A DNA stretch of 64,000 nucleotides from a methanogenic archaeon ISO4-H5 (GTDB taxonomy: Archaea > Thermoplasmatota > Thermoplasmata > Methanomassiliicoccales > Methanomethylophilaceae), in NCBI GenBank assembly GCA_001560915.1, contig CP014214.1, forward strand, positions 1,736,001-1,800,000, in the 5' to 3' direction. The translations under genes were made by a program, and so were the position numbers. How positions within the stretch are numbered: the first letter of the stretch is position 1; the number at the start of each line of letters is the position of its first letter. Positions 12,620 through 20,784 of the stretch are shown here, piece by piece. The notes below the pieces were generated by a model. It saw only the letters and a list, made by a program, of their open reading frames with translations. It had not been told where the DNA came from and did no database searches.

Positions 12620-13362
12620 ACCTCCTTAAGGTGAAGTGCACTCTTGGGGCATGCGTTGACGCAGTTCTCGCAAGATACGCACTTGTCTGCACTGACCTCG
12701 GGCCACAGGATGGGTTTACCCTTGGCGTTGGTACCGTGCTCAACCATAGTGATAGCACCGGTAGGACAGACCTTCTGGCACTTCTTACAGCTGATACATT
12801 TCTTCTCTTCGAGTTCAGGCCGGTCGAGTCCGAAGAACGAGTGCCTGATCTCACCTTTGCCGTTCTGGAAGTCAGAGTAGAGGGTGACCTCATTCTTGAC
12901 TTTCATTCCCTCGGTGGTGTTCTCGTAGGCGAGCCTGCGGGGACCGTAGATAAGGTCTGCCCTGGTGTACTCAGCGAGCTCCACGACGGGGGTGACGGTC
13001 ATTGCGTCGACGGGACAGTACTCTGCGCAGTAACCGCAGAAGGAGCACCTTCCCATGTTAATCTGTGGCCTAGAAACGGTCTTGCCCGCATCGTCGGGAG
13101 TGTCCACGAGGATGATTGCGGTGCAGGGACAGTACTTGACGCACATTCCGCATCCGAGACATTTGTTGAAGTCGAGTCCGGGACGGCCGCGGTAGTTGTC
13201 GGGGTTCCAGAGTGCTTCGTAAGGGTAAAGGACGGTGATGGGTCTGTGGACGGTGGTCTTGGCCATCAGCTTCAGGGTGACGAAGATAGGCCTGACGATC
13301 CACAGGTCCTTCCAGCACTTGTGCCTTCCGTCCCTGTATTTTTCAATATATTCCATAGACAT
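12613..13362 (-). CDS. Fpo complex subunit I with four [4Fe-4S] motifs
   Basis: A 249-residue iron-sulfur subunit. The first half is a normal FpoI/NuoI: CLGCGMCVKYCP (C68, 71, 74, 78) and CSFCGYCAEYCP (C106, 109, 112, 116). The second half adds a second ferredoxin-like pair: CISCKKCQKVCP (C189, 192, 195, 199) and CVSCENCVNACP (C228, 231, 234, 238). NuoI/FpoI usually has only two clusters and 130-180 residues, so about 100 residues are extra. The start ATG at 13362 overlaps the fpoH stop (TGATG). With no FpoF beside it, the added domain could be the electron entry point; that is inference. Confidence 0.95.
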   Translation of the reverse strand: MSMEYIEKYRDGRHKCWKDLWIVRPIFVTLKLMAKTTVHRPITVLYPYEALWNPDNYRGRPGLDFNKCLGCGMCVKYCPCTAIILVDTPDDAGKTVSRPQINMGRCSFCGYCAEYCPVDAMTVTPVVELAEYTRADLIYGPRRLAYENTTEGMKVKNEVTLYSDFQNGKGEIRHSFFGLDRPELEEKKCISCKKCQKVCPTGAITMVEHGTNAKGKPILWPEVSADKCVSCENCVNACPKSALHLKEVC

Positions 13363-14612
13363 CAGAAGACACCTCCAATGAAGAGCTTGAAGATGAGGAC
13401 GATGACCAAGTTGAGGATGGAGAGGGGCATGAAGACCTTCCATCCGAGGTTGAGGATGGTATCGGTCCTGACACGTCCGGTTCCGAGCCTGATGGCGATC
13501 ATGACGAAGAACACCAGCCAGGCCTTCAGGAGGAAGGTCAGCTCAGGTGCGGGGAACCACCACATGAAGTTCTGGTGGAAGCTCGCGATTCCGTCTCCGA
13601 GGAAGTAGGTCCACTCCATGAAGGGAAGGTTCCAGCCTCCGAAGAACAGAAGGACGATGATTCCGCAGGAACAGGCTCCTCTGAGGTAGTCAGCGAGCAT
13701 GATGAGACCCCATTTCATACCTCCGTACTCGGTCTGCCATCCCTCGACCAGCTCGGACTCTGCCTCTGCAAGGTCGAAAGGCGCACGCTCGGACTCTGCG
13801 GTAGCGCAGATCATGAAGGTGACGAATCCGACGAACATGGGGATGACATACCAGAAGTGCTTGGTCTGAGCCATCACGATGTCGTTGATGTTGAGGGATC
13901 CGGCGAGGAGTGCGGCGGTGGCGATGATGATCAGGAGGGGTACCTCGTAGGAGATCATCATCTCGGCGGCCCTGATTCCTCCGATAAGGGAGTACTTGTT
14001 GTTCTGGGACCATCCGGATACGAGAATGAAGAACGGGGCAAGTGCGTAGAGACCCATGATGATCAGGAGTCCAGCGTCGTAGTTGACGACGAACCACCTG
14101 GGGGACAGGGGGACCATACAGTCGATCAGAACAGAGGTTCCGATGATGAGTGCGACGGTCCACCAGTAGGTCATTCCGTCGACCTTCTTGGAGAAGACGT
14201 TGTCTTTCATGAAGGTCTTGAGACCGTCAGCGACACACTGGAGGAATCCCCACATACCGATCATGGTTCCACGGCGGTCCATACCCCTTCCGAGGACCTT
14301 ACGCTCCTCCCATAGGGATATAAGACAAGCCACGAAGACGACGGCGAAGACCAGCACCATGAACAGCACGAGTGCGAAGATGTTGTTGGTCATGTCGCAG
14401 ACGAGCCAGGTGGAGACGTCGTTGCCGGGGAACAGCAGGTCGAGGAGCCAAGCGATGGCTCCGCCGATGATGTTCCAGAGTTTCATTCCGATGTCGTAGG
14501 GCAGGTTGTATGCGTCTCCGAACGGATAGTAGGGGTTGGCCTGAATGGGGTCAGCCCATCCGTGCTGGGAATAGACGCCAGTGATCCAATCGATGATACT
14601 AGTGTATGCCAT
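13362..14612 (-). CDS. Fpo complex subunit H (NuoH-like)
   Basis: A 416-residue membrane protein with about eight or nine helices. The loop RAPFDLAEAESELVEGW is the NuoH signature lining the quinone/methanophenazine access channel. It anchors the hydrophilic arm (FpoBCDI) to the membrane. The N-terminus is longer than in bacterial NuoH by some 60-80 residues, including WITGVYSQHGWADPIQ. It is followed by fpoI with a 1-nt overlap and preceded by fpoD 6 nt away. Confidence 0.95.
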   Translation of the reverse strand: MAYTSIIDWITGVYSQHGWADPIQANPYYPFGDAYNLPYDIGMKLWNIIGGAIAWLLDLLFPGNDVSTWLVCDMTNNIFALVLFMVLVFAVVFVACLISLWEERKVLGRGMDRRGTMIGMWGFLQCVADGLKTFMKDNVFSKKVDGMTYWWTVALIIGTSVLIDCMVPLSPRWFVVNYDAGLLIIMGLYALAPFFILVSGWSQNNKYSLIGGIRAAEMMISYEVPLLIIIATAALLAGSLNINDIVMAQTKHFWYVIPMFVGFVTFMICATAESERAPFDLAEAESELVEGWQTEYGGMKWGLIMLADYLRGACSCGIIVLLFFGGWNLPFMEWTYFLGDGIASFHQNFMWWFPAPELTFLLKAWLVFFVMIAIRLGTGRVRTDTILNLGWKVFMPLSILNLVIVLIFKLFIGGVF

Positions 14613-14618
14613 ATCAAA

Positions 14619-15851
14619 TCACCTGTCGGTCTCTCCGAGACACATGTCGATCATTGCCATGATGACAGGAACATCAGCGATCCTGCATCCCTGCAGGAGT
14701 GCTTTGGACGCAGAAACGTTCACGAAGATGGCACTGCGGACTTTGAGCCTGTAGGGGTGGTCGGTACCGTCGGAAACGAGGTACATGGCGGCCTCTCCAC
14801 GGCAGTCTTCGATACGGGCGTAGGTCTTTCCGGCAGGGATCCTGCTGGGGACTTTGAGCCTGTAGGGAGCGCTCTTTCCGAGAGCCCTGATCTTGTCGAC
14901 GCACTGCCTGATGATCCTGGTCGCCTGGAACATCTCTTCGATCCTGACCATGTACCTGGCGTAGGAGTCTCCTGCGGTGAGTACGGGGACGTCGAAGTCC
15001 ACGAGGTCGTAACCGTCGTAGGGGTCGTCGCGGCGGACATCGAAGTCGACGCCGGTTCCCCTGAGGGCGGGTCCGGTGATACCGAGGTTAGCGCACTGCT
15101 CCCTGGTGATGATTCCGGTTCCGACCATCCTGGAAATGAAGGTGGAGTTGTTGTCGATAAGTGCGATGATTTCCCAGAGTGCTTTGTCGAAGTGGTCGCA
15201 GCACCTGATGATATCCCTCATGAACCTGGATTTCTCCTCGTCGTTCATGTCGGGGTCGATGTCGAACACATCGTTCCTGACTCCTCCGATACGGGGGTAG
15301 TTGGTGGTACTCCTGGCACCGCAGAGCCTGACGTTCATATCCATCCAGAACTCCCTCTCCCTGGAGGCCCAGAGGAAGGCGGTGAAGTTACCGAGGTCGG
15401 TACCTACCGCAGCGAGCCACATGAGGTGGGACTGGAGACGGTTGATCTCGTCAGCCATGATCCTGATGTACTTGGTCTTCTCGGGAATCTCGATTCCGAG
15501 GGCCTTCTCACAGGTCATGCAGTAAAGGTGGGTGTACATCATCGATGCCGCATAGCAGAGACGGTCGGCCATAGGGATGATCTTGGGATACGTCCTGTTC
15601 TCGGCCTCCTTCTCCCATCCCCTGTGAAGGTATCCTACGATGGGGTCGGCATCGGTTACGATTTCTCCGTCCGCCTGGATCTTAAGGGTCCAGAGACCGT
15701 GGGAGAAGGGGTGCTGCGGACCCATGGTGATCCACATCTTGTCGGTGGCCATGGACTGGGAGGTGTACTCCTGCACCATTTCCTTGGTAACCTCTGCTCC
15801 TTCCGCGATGGCCTGTGCGTCGGGAATCTGAGTCTTTTTCTCGTCAGTCAT
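14619..15851 (-). CDS. Fpo complex subunit D (NuoD-like)
   Basis: A 410-residue homologue of the 49-kDa subunit, related to the [NiFe]-hydrogenase large subunit. It has MGPQHPFSHGLW near the N-terminus and ends in the conserved DMCLGETDR. The hydrogenase nickel-binding Cys pairs are absent, as in complex I. It forms the quinone-site cavity with FpoB and FpoH. It overlaps fpoC by 4 nt (ATGA type). The N-terminal 30 residues are acidic and variable. Confidence 0.95.
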   Translation of the reverse strand: MTDEKKTQIPDAQAIAEGAEVTKEMVQEYTSQSMATDKMWITMGPQHPFSHGLWTLKIQADGEIVTDADPIVGYLHRGWEKEAENRTYPKIIPMADRLCYAASMMYTHLYCMTCEKALGIEIPEKTKYIRIMADEINRLQSHLMWLAAVGTDLGNFTAFLWASREREFWMDMNVRLCGARSTTNYPRIGGVRNDVFDIDPDMNDEEKSRFMRDIIRCCDHFDKALWEIIALIDNNSTFISRMVGTGIITREQCANLGITGPALRGTGVDFDVRRDDPYDGYDLVDFDVPVLTAGDSYARYMVRIEEMFQATRIIRQCVDKIRALGKSAPYRLKVPSRIPAGKTYARIEDCRGEAAMYLVSDGTDHPYRLKVRSAIFVNVSASKALLQGCRIADVPVIMAMIDMCLGETDR

Positions 15852-16342
15852 CTCTTGTCCTCCCTGAGTTTATAGGACTTCCTCAGAGGGAAGAACTCGT
15901 AGGTGTCGGGGGTGAGAAGCCTCTCAAGCCTGGGGTGGTTATCGAAGATGATACCCAGAAGCTCCCAGGTCTCCCTCTCGTGCCAGTTGGCGCCGCCCCA
16001 TACGTCGGATACGGTCTCGATGTGGAGATCGTCGTAGGGAACGTCGACCTCGAGCTCGAGGATGACGCCTTTGTAGAAGGTGTAGTTGTCAATCTCGTAG
16101 ACGACCTGCATCTTGTTCTCGTCGGGGTAATCAACACCGCAGAGACAGTTGATGTGCTCGAAGCTGAGGTCGTCCTGGACGAACTTACAGATAGCTTTGA
16201 TGTCAGCCTTGTCGAGGACCTTGGCGTAGACCCTGCGGGTCTCGGTCTTGGTGACCTCGATCTTGCCGGGGAATTTCTCCTCGAGCTTGGCTTTGATCTC
16301 GGCTTCCCAGGAGTCCTGATATTCACGGATAGTGGTGTCCAT
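15848..16342 (-). CDS. Fpo complex subunit C (NuoC-like)
   Basis: A 164-residue homologue of the 30-kDa subunit. The signature HERETWELLGIIFDNHPRL is present near the C-terminus. It binds FpoD in the hydrophilic arm. I chose the ATG at 16342 because it directly follows the fpoB stop and matches the family start; the frame stays open further upstream but inside fpoB. Separate fpoC and fpoD genes, not fused. Confidence 0.94.
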   Translation of the reverse strand: MDTTIREYQDSWEAEIKAKLEEKFPGKIEVTKTETRRVYAKVLDKADIKAICKFVQDDLSFEHINCLCGVDYPDENKMQVVYEIDNYTFYKGVILELEVDVPYDDLHIETVSDVWGGANWHERETWELLGIIFDNHPRLERLLTPDTYEFFPLRKSYKLREDKR

Positions 16343-16343
16343 A

Positions 16344-16919
16344 TCAAAGCCCCTGTTTGTCTTTGAGGATGACTCCTCTTCTGAAGTATTCGTCAATCTT
16401 CTTCTGCAGAAGCATGAAACCGTCGATCATGGCGTCAGGCCTTGCAGGGCATCCGGGAATGTAAAGGTCGACAGGAAGAATCTGGTCGAGTCCCTGGATA
16501 CAGTTGTATGCATCGTACCAGGGTCCGCCGGAAATAGCGCACTCACCCATGGCGACTGCCCACTTGGGGGCAGGCATCTCCTCCCAAAGCCTCCTGATGT
16601 CGTTACGGATCTTCTTGGAGATCCAGCCGTTGACAAGGAGGATATCGGTCTGCCTGGGAGAGGACCTGTAGATCATACCGTAACGCTCTGCGTCGAAACG
16701 AGGCGCGGATGCCTGTGCCATCTCCAGGGCACAACATGCGAGTCCCCAGTGCAGGGGGTGCATGGAGTTCTTCATTGCCCAGGACCAGATAGGTCCCGTG
16801 AGCTTGTCTATTGTCCTCCTGGTACCGGAGCTGATGAGGTCGTTTATGATCGCGGTGGACCACGACATAAACTCGTCAGCGCTCATGGCAACAGCATGAG
16901 GGTAGAGGCTCATATCCAT
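16344..16919 (-). CDS. Fpo complex subunit B (NuoB-like)
   Basis: A 191-residue homologue of the PSST subunit carrying the terminal N2 [4Fe-4S] cluster. Ligands are C62 and C63 in the tandem-Cys motif GLACCALEMAQ, then C127 and C157 (PGCPARPDA). It passes electrons to the quinone-like carrier. The ATG at 16919 overlaps the end of fpoA by 10 nt; longer upstream readings would run through fpoA. Confidence 0.95.
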   Translation of the reverse strand: MDMSLYPHAVAMSADEFMSWSTAIINDLISSGTRRTIDKLTGPIWSWAMKNSMHPLHWGLACCALEMAQASAPRFDAERYGMIYRSSPRQTDILLVNGWISKKIRNDIRRLWEEMPAPKWAVAMGECAISGGPWYDAYNCIQGLDQILPVDLYIPGCPARPDAMIDGFMLLQKKIDEYFRRGVILKDKQGL

Positions 16920-17272
16920 ATTTCTTCCTCCTTTTTCAGTGCGTACGTTACGCCCAGAAGCATGATTGCAAGGAACAGAAGCATCCATACGGTTGCGATA
17001 TCGGAAAGTCCGGAGAAAGCAACAGCCCAGATCATAAGGAATGTCACGACCAAATCGAATACCACGAAAATCAGTGCGTATGCGTAGTATTGGAACCTGA
17101 ACTGGACACGAGCATCGCCGATAGGAACCGAACCACACTCGTATGTCTCCTCTGTCCACTTTGATGATTGCTCAGGTCTGAGGAACCTGGAAACAAACCA
17201 TGCCAAAGGCGCAAAGCTCATCGATAAGATACCCACGAAAATGAAGGGCACATAGCTTGCGATTAGTGACAT
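16910..17272 (-). CDS. Fpo complex subunit A (NuoA-like)
   Basis: A 120-residue protein with three membrane helices and the conserved YECGSVPIG loop of NuoA. It is the first gene of the 12-gene operon. A TATA box is centred near 17297, about 25 bp upstream of the ATG, so the transcript is probably leaderless. It overlaps fpoB by 10 nt. Confidence 0.94.
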   Translation of the reverse strand: MSLIASYVPFIFVGILSMSFAPLAWFVSRFLRPEQSSKWTEETYECGSVPIGDARVQFRFQYYAYALIFVVFDLVVTFLMIWAVAFSGLSDIATVWMLLFLAIMLLGVTYALKKEEEIWI

Positions 17273-17292
17273 TAGTCGCTCGATGAATTTAT

Positions 17293-17300
17293 TATATATA
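17293..17300 (-). promoter_or_regulatory. TATA box of fpo operon
   Basis: It lies inside a 16-bp AT-only palindrome (17289-17304). It is 25 bp from the fpoA ATG, predicting a leaderless operon mRNA. Divergent to the proC promoter 36 bp away. Confidence 0.65.
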
Positions 17301-17328
17301 ATAAGAGACGTCGTAAAAGTACGGTCAG

Positions 17329-17336
17329 TATATAAA
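17329..17336 (+). promoter_or_regulatory. TATA box of proC
   Basis: AGTATATAAAGC, with a predicted transcript start near 17357-17360. This gives either a leaderless start at the ATG of 17362 or a leader of about 65 nt to the ATG at 17425. Confidence 0.6.
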
Positions 17337-17424
17337 GCCCGTCGGACTGAAGAATATTGTTATGATTAAATATTCTTTTCAGAATATTGACATGTTTTTA
17401 TCATACGATGGGGTTGTGCCTGTC

Positions 17425-18231
17425 ATGAAAGCAAAAATCGGATTCATCGGAGCCGGCAGGATGGCCGGAGCGATGATCAAGGGCCTTATAGCCAGGAACG
17501 TCTACACGCCCGACGAGATCGTGGCCTGCGCGCCTTCGAAAGAGACCCGCGACAGGATGACCCAGACTTGTAAAATCAGAATGTACGAGAAGGCCGCCGA
17601 CCTGGTGGATCTGACAGATGTCCTGGTCCTCGCCATCAAACCCAAACTCATCGCATCGCTGTTCAAAGACGAGGGTCTGGCACTAGGCAAAAACCACCTT
17701 CTGATCAGTATCGCGGCAGGTGTCAAACTGAAGGCCCTTCAGAGCTATGCTCCCGAATCGAGAATCGTGAGGGTCATGCCAAATCACTGCTGCATGGTCC
17801 TCGAGGGTGCGTCCGGATACGTCATGGGCGAGAAATGCACGGCAGAGGACAAGAAGACCGTTGACACGGTCCTGTCGTCCTTCGGCCTTGCCACCGAGGT
17901 CCGCGAATCCGACCTCGATGCGGTCACCGGGATCTGCGGAAGCTCTCCCGCATACCTCTACATGGTGGCGCATGCCCTCATCGAGGCAGGAATGAAATAC
18001 GGACTCACCAAGGAACAGGCCACCCTGCTGGCGGGACAGTCCCTGGTGGGAGCGGGTAAGATGGTTCTGGAGTCCGGAATGGACACCGATGCACTCGTGG
18101 ACGGTGTCTGCTCCCCCGGCGGAACCACCATCGAAGGAGTCAAGGTCCTCCGCGATGAGCACATGGAGGACATCTTCGTAAGATGCGTTGACGCCTGCGT
18201 CAAGAGGTCCGTAGAAATGGGAAAAGAATGA
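17425..18231 (+). CDS. Pyrroline-5-carboxylate reductase
   Basis: A 268-residue NAD(P)H-dependent enzyme for the last step of proline synthesis, cytosolic. The N-terminal Rossmann motif is IGFIGAGRMAGAM. The C-terminal dimerisation domain carries SPGGTTIEGVKVLR. The start was chosen at MKAKIGFIG because this is where the family begins. An in-frame ATG at 17362 would add 21 residues and sits where the TATA box predicts a leaderless start, so it cannot be excluded. It is convergent with the radical SAM gene that follows. Confidence 0.92.
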   Translation: MKAKIGFIGAGRMAGAMIKGLIARNVYTPDEIVACAPSKETRDRMTQTCKIRMYEKAADLVDLTDVLVLAIKPKLIASLFKDEGLALGKNHLLISIAAGVKLKALQSYAPESRIVRVMPNHCCMVLEGASGYVMGEKCTAEDKKTVDTVLSSFGLATEVRESDLDAVTGICGSSPAYLYMVAHALIEAGMKYGLTKEQATLLAGQSLVGAGKMVLESGMDTDALVDGVCSPGGTTIEGVKVLRDEHMEDIFVRCVDACVKRSVEMGKE

Positions 18232-18261
18232 TAGTGCCAGGCATCTGATTTTCGAATGCTC

Positions 18262-19992
18262 TCAGCGCTTGCGGCGGACCATGCTCTTGAGCAATCCGAC
18301 CGCGACCCTGGGGGCATTCGCCCAGATGGATCCTGTCTTCCAATCGAGGTCGTTCTTGTCGGTGATGGTCGAATCCATCATCCTGACGCCCTCCTCCTTT
18401 ATCGCCCACAGACGCCTGTCGCGCTCCTCGCTGTCAAAGGTGAGAGCCTCGTCTATGGTGTGCATGATGCTGCGGGCGGTCTCGGTACGCTCGTTCCTTA
18501 TCTTGGCCCCTTCCTCGGTCAGACGCCCGCTCTCCAGCTGAGCGTTGCTGAGCGCGATGGCCGCATCGTAGGAGGTCTCGGCGATTTCGTCGCGGTTCAT
18601 CCACACGGTCTCGTACGAAAGGACATGCTTCCAGGAAGGGCTGTCGAGCAGTTTCCTGTGGTCCTCCAGGGTACGTGCGCGCAGCTTGTAACCCCATTTC
18701 TCCGGTTCCTCGAAGGCACGGCTGCCGGGATCGACGAACGGCGCGAAGGGAGAATCGTAGATGAACAGCTTGTCATCCTTCCTGACGCAGTCCCACAGCC
18801 TCTTGGAGCCCCTTGCGGTCTCCATGGCTGACTCCCTGGTCTGCTGGGGGAGACCGGTCATGAAGAACAGGTCGAACCTGCTGCAGCCGTTCTCGAAGGC
18901 GGCCGGCAGGGTGTGCTCGATGGCCTCGTTGGTGTAGCCCTTTCCCAATGCCATGCGGACTGCTTCGTCGTAGGAATCGGGCGAGAACTCGATGCTCCAT
19001 CCGGCACCGAAGGCGCGGTCGCATTTCTTGAAGTATTCAGCGTTGGCACCGTTGAAGAGTTCGATGACAAAATGATTGTCTGGGTCTAGCTCTTTCACCG
19101 CATTGAGGAACTCGTCGGCGTACTTCATCCCGGCCTGTCTGAGGTCCCCTACGATGAATATGGGGGCCTTCATGTAGCTGTTGATGTTGGCCACATCCTC
19201 AGCCAGTTTGACGGGGCTCCTAAAGGCCGGTTTCTTCCTGCAGGCCACCCTTCCGTTGGCGTCGCGGGAACCGCCGCACTCGGCACAGTTCACAGAGCAT
19301 CCGCGCACGGTGAATACTGATGTGAGGGGAGTATCGGCCCAGCTCTTCCAGGGAAGGGAGCCTTTGACGTCCATCGTCCTCATCACGTTCTTGATCATGA
19401 CACCGTAATCGAAGATCACGCTGTCCAGACTGTCGAGGACATGGGTCACCCCGTTATCGTGTATCTTCCCCTCAGCATCCTTCCAGACGAGGTTGGGCAC
19501 CTCGGAGAGGTCGCCTCCCTTGGAAAGGACGTCGAGAAGCTTGACGGTGGGCACCTCGGTGGTATCCCCGCGCATCACCAAGTCGATCTCGGGCCTGTGG
19601 ATGAGTTCGTCGTAGAAGTACGAGGAGGTAAACCCTCCGAACTCCACCTTCGCGTCGGGATGGTATTTCTTGACGATCTTCGCCAGTTCGATGGCGCCGT
19701 GGGCGTGGGGCATCCAATGGAGGTCGATGCCGTATACGTCTGCGTCGATGCCCTTGATCTTCTTCTCGGCATCGAACTTCTGGTCAGCCAGCATCTGTCC
19801 CGCGATGTTGACGATACGGGTCCTGTACCCGGCCGCTATGAGATGGGCCGAGATGGTCATGAACCCTATAGGGTACATCTCGAAAACCGGTGATGAGGGG
19901 ATGACATCGCTCACAGGACCGTAGAAGATGGGCTTCTTGCGGAAATCGTACACGCTGGGCGCATGGAGGAAGACCATGTCGTAATGGGCCAC
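18262..19992 (-). CDS. B12-binding radical SAM protein (Ta0216-like)
   Basis: A 576-residue cytosolic enzyme. An N-terminal cobalamin-binding-like Rossmann domain (about residues 1-160) contains a GIDLHWMPHAHGAIELAK stretch. It is followed by a radical SAM domain with CSVNCAEC (C232, C236, C239). The overall layout resembles the B12/radical SAM family first named from Thermoplasma Ta0216; that placement is from memory. The GTG at 19992 is preceded by GGGGAGTGA at good spacing, so I prefer it to an ATG 51 nt upstream inside the next gene. It is coupled to the cis-prenyltransferase gene. Substrate unknown. Confidence 0.85.
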   Translation of the reverse strand: MAHYDMVFLHAPSVYDFRKKPIFYGPVSDVIPSSPVFEMYPIGFMTISAHLIAAGYRTRIVNIAGQMLADQKFDAEKKIKGIDADVYGIDLHWMPHAHGAIELAKIVKKYHPDAKVEFGGFTSSYFYDELIHRPEIDLVMRGDTTEVPTVKLLDVLSKGGDLSEVPNLVWKDAEGKIHDNGVTHVLDSLDSVIFDYGVMIKNVMRTMDVKGSLPWKSWADTPLTSVFTVRGCSVNCAECGGSRDANGRVACRKKPAFRSPVKLAEDVANINSYMKAPIFIVGDLRQAGMKYADEFLNAVKELDPDNHFVIELFNGANAEYFKKCDRAFGAGWSIEFSPDSYDEAVRMALGKGYTNEAIEHTLPAAFENGCSRFDLFFMTGLPQQTRESAMETARGSKRLWDCVRKDDKLFIYDSPFAPFVDPGSRAFEEPEKWGYKLRARTLEDHRKLLDSPSWKHVLSYETVWMNRDEIAETSYDAAIALSNAQLESGRLTEEGAKIRNERTETARSIMHTIDEALTFDSEERDRRLWAIKEEGVRMMDSTITDKNDLDWKTGSIWANAPRVAVGLLKSMVRRKR

Positions 19993-19996
19993 GGCT

Positions 19997-20776
19997 TCAC
20001 TCCCCGTAGCGCCTCTTACGCTGCTGATAGGAACGGATGGCACGGAGCAGGTCGATACGCCTGAATCCGGGCCAGTAAATGTCGGTGAAATAGAGCTCCG
20101 AATATGCCAGCTGCCACAGCAGGAAGTTCGATACCCTGATCTCCCCGGAAGTACGGAGAATCAGATCCGGATCCGGCATGTCCCCGGTGTACAGGTGGGA
20201 TGAGATGACGGATTCGGTGATTTCGTCCACGGACATATTGCCGGATTCGATCTTCGCAGCGATCTCCTTGACTGCTTCCACGATCTCCTGACGTCCGCCG
20301 TAGGCGAGGCAGATGCTGATGGTGAAGTCCGAGTAGTCCTTGGTCTTCTCGTAGGCATAGTTGATGGCCTTGCAGACGTTCTCCGGAAGGGCCTCCAGTT
20401 TGCCGATGGCGCGGATGGCCACGCGGTTCTTGTGGATCTTGGGGTTATCGGCCATCTCCAGGAAGGAGGATTCGGCCAGGTCCATGAGGAAATCGACTTC
20501 CTCACGGTCTCTCTTGAAATTCTCGGAGGAAAAGGCATACAGGGTGACGTACTTGACGCCGAGGTCGAGACACCAGTCCATGACGCTCTCGATCTTCTTC
20601 TCTCCGAGCCTGTGTCCCTCATCTATGTCCGAATCCAGGAACTCCTTGGCGTAGCGCCTGTTGCCGTCCATGATGATGCCTATATGCTGCGGTATGGGTC
20701 CGCCGCGGACGGCCTTGTCGAGCTTGTGCTCGTAGGTGGAATATACCTGTTTGGAAACGATGTCTGGGACTGTCAT
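19997..20776 (-). CDS. Cis-prenyltransferase (UppS family)
   Basis: A 259-residue enzyme that adds isopentenyl units in cis to make long polyprenyl diphosphate, the lipid carrier for archaeal glycosylation. Motifs: HIGIIMDGNRRYAKEF with the catalytic Asp, FSSENFKR, and RTSGEIRVSNFLLWQ near the C-terminus. The ATG at 20776 follows GTGAGGT; a GTG 12 nt upstream overlaps the previous stop and is an alternative. It is followed 4 nt later by the B12 radical SAM gene. Confidence 0.94.
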   Translation of the reverse strand: MTVPDIVSKQVYSTYEHKLDKAVRGGPIPQHIGIIMDGNRRYAKEFLDSDIDEGHRLGEKKIESVMDWCLDLGVKYVTLYAFSSENFKRDREEVDFLMDLAESSFLEMADNPKIHKNRVAIRAIGKLEALPENVCKAINYAYEKTKDYSDFTISICLAYGGRQEIVEAVKEIAAKIESGNMSVDEITESVISSHLYTGDMPDPDLILRTSGEIRVSNFLLWQLAYSELYFTDIYWPGFRRIDLLRAIRSYQQRKRRYGE

Positions 20777-20784
20777 CAGAGACC

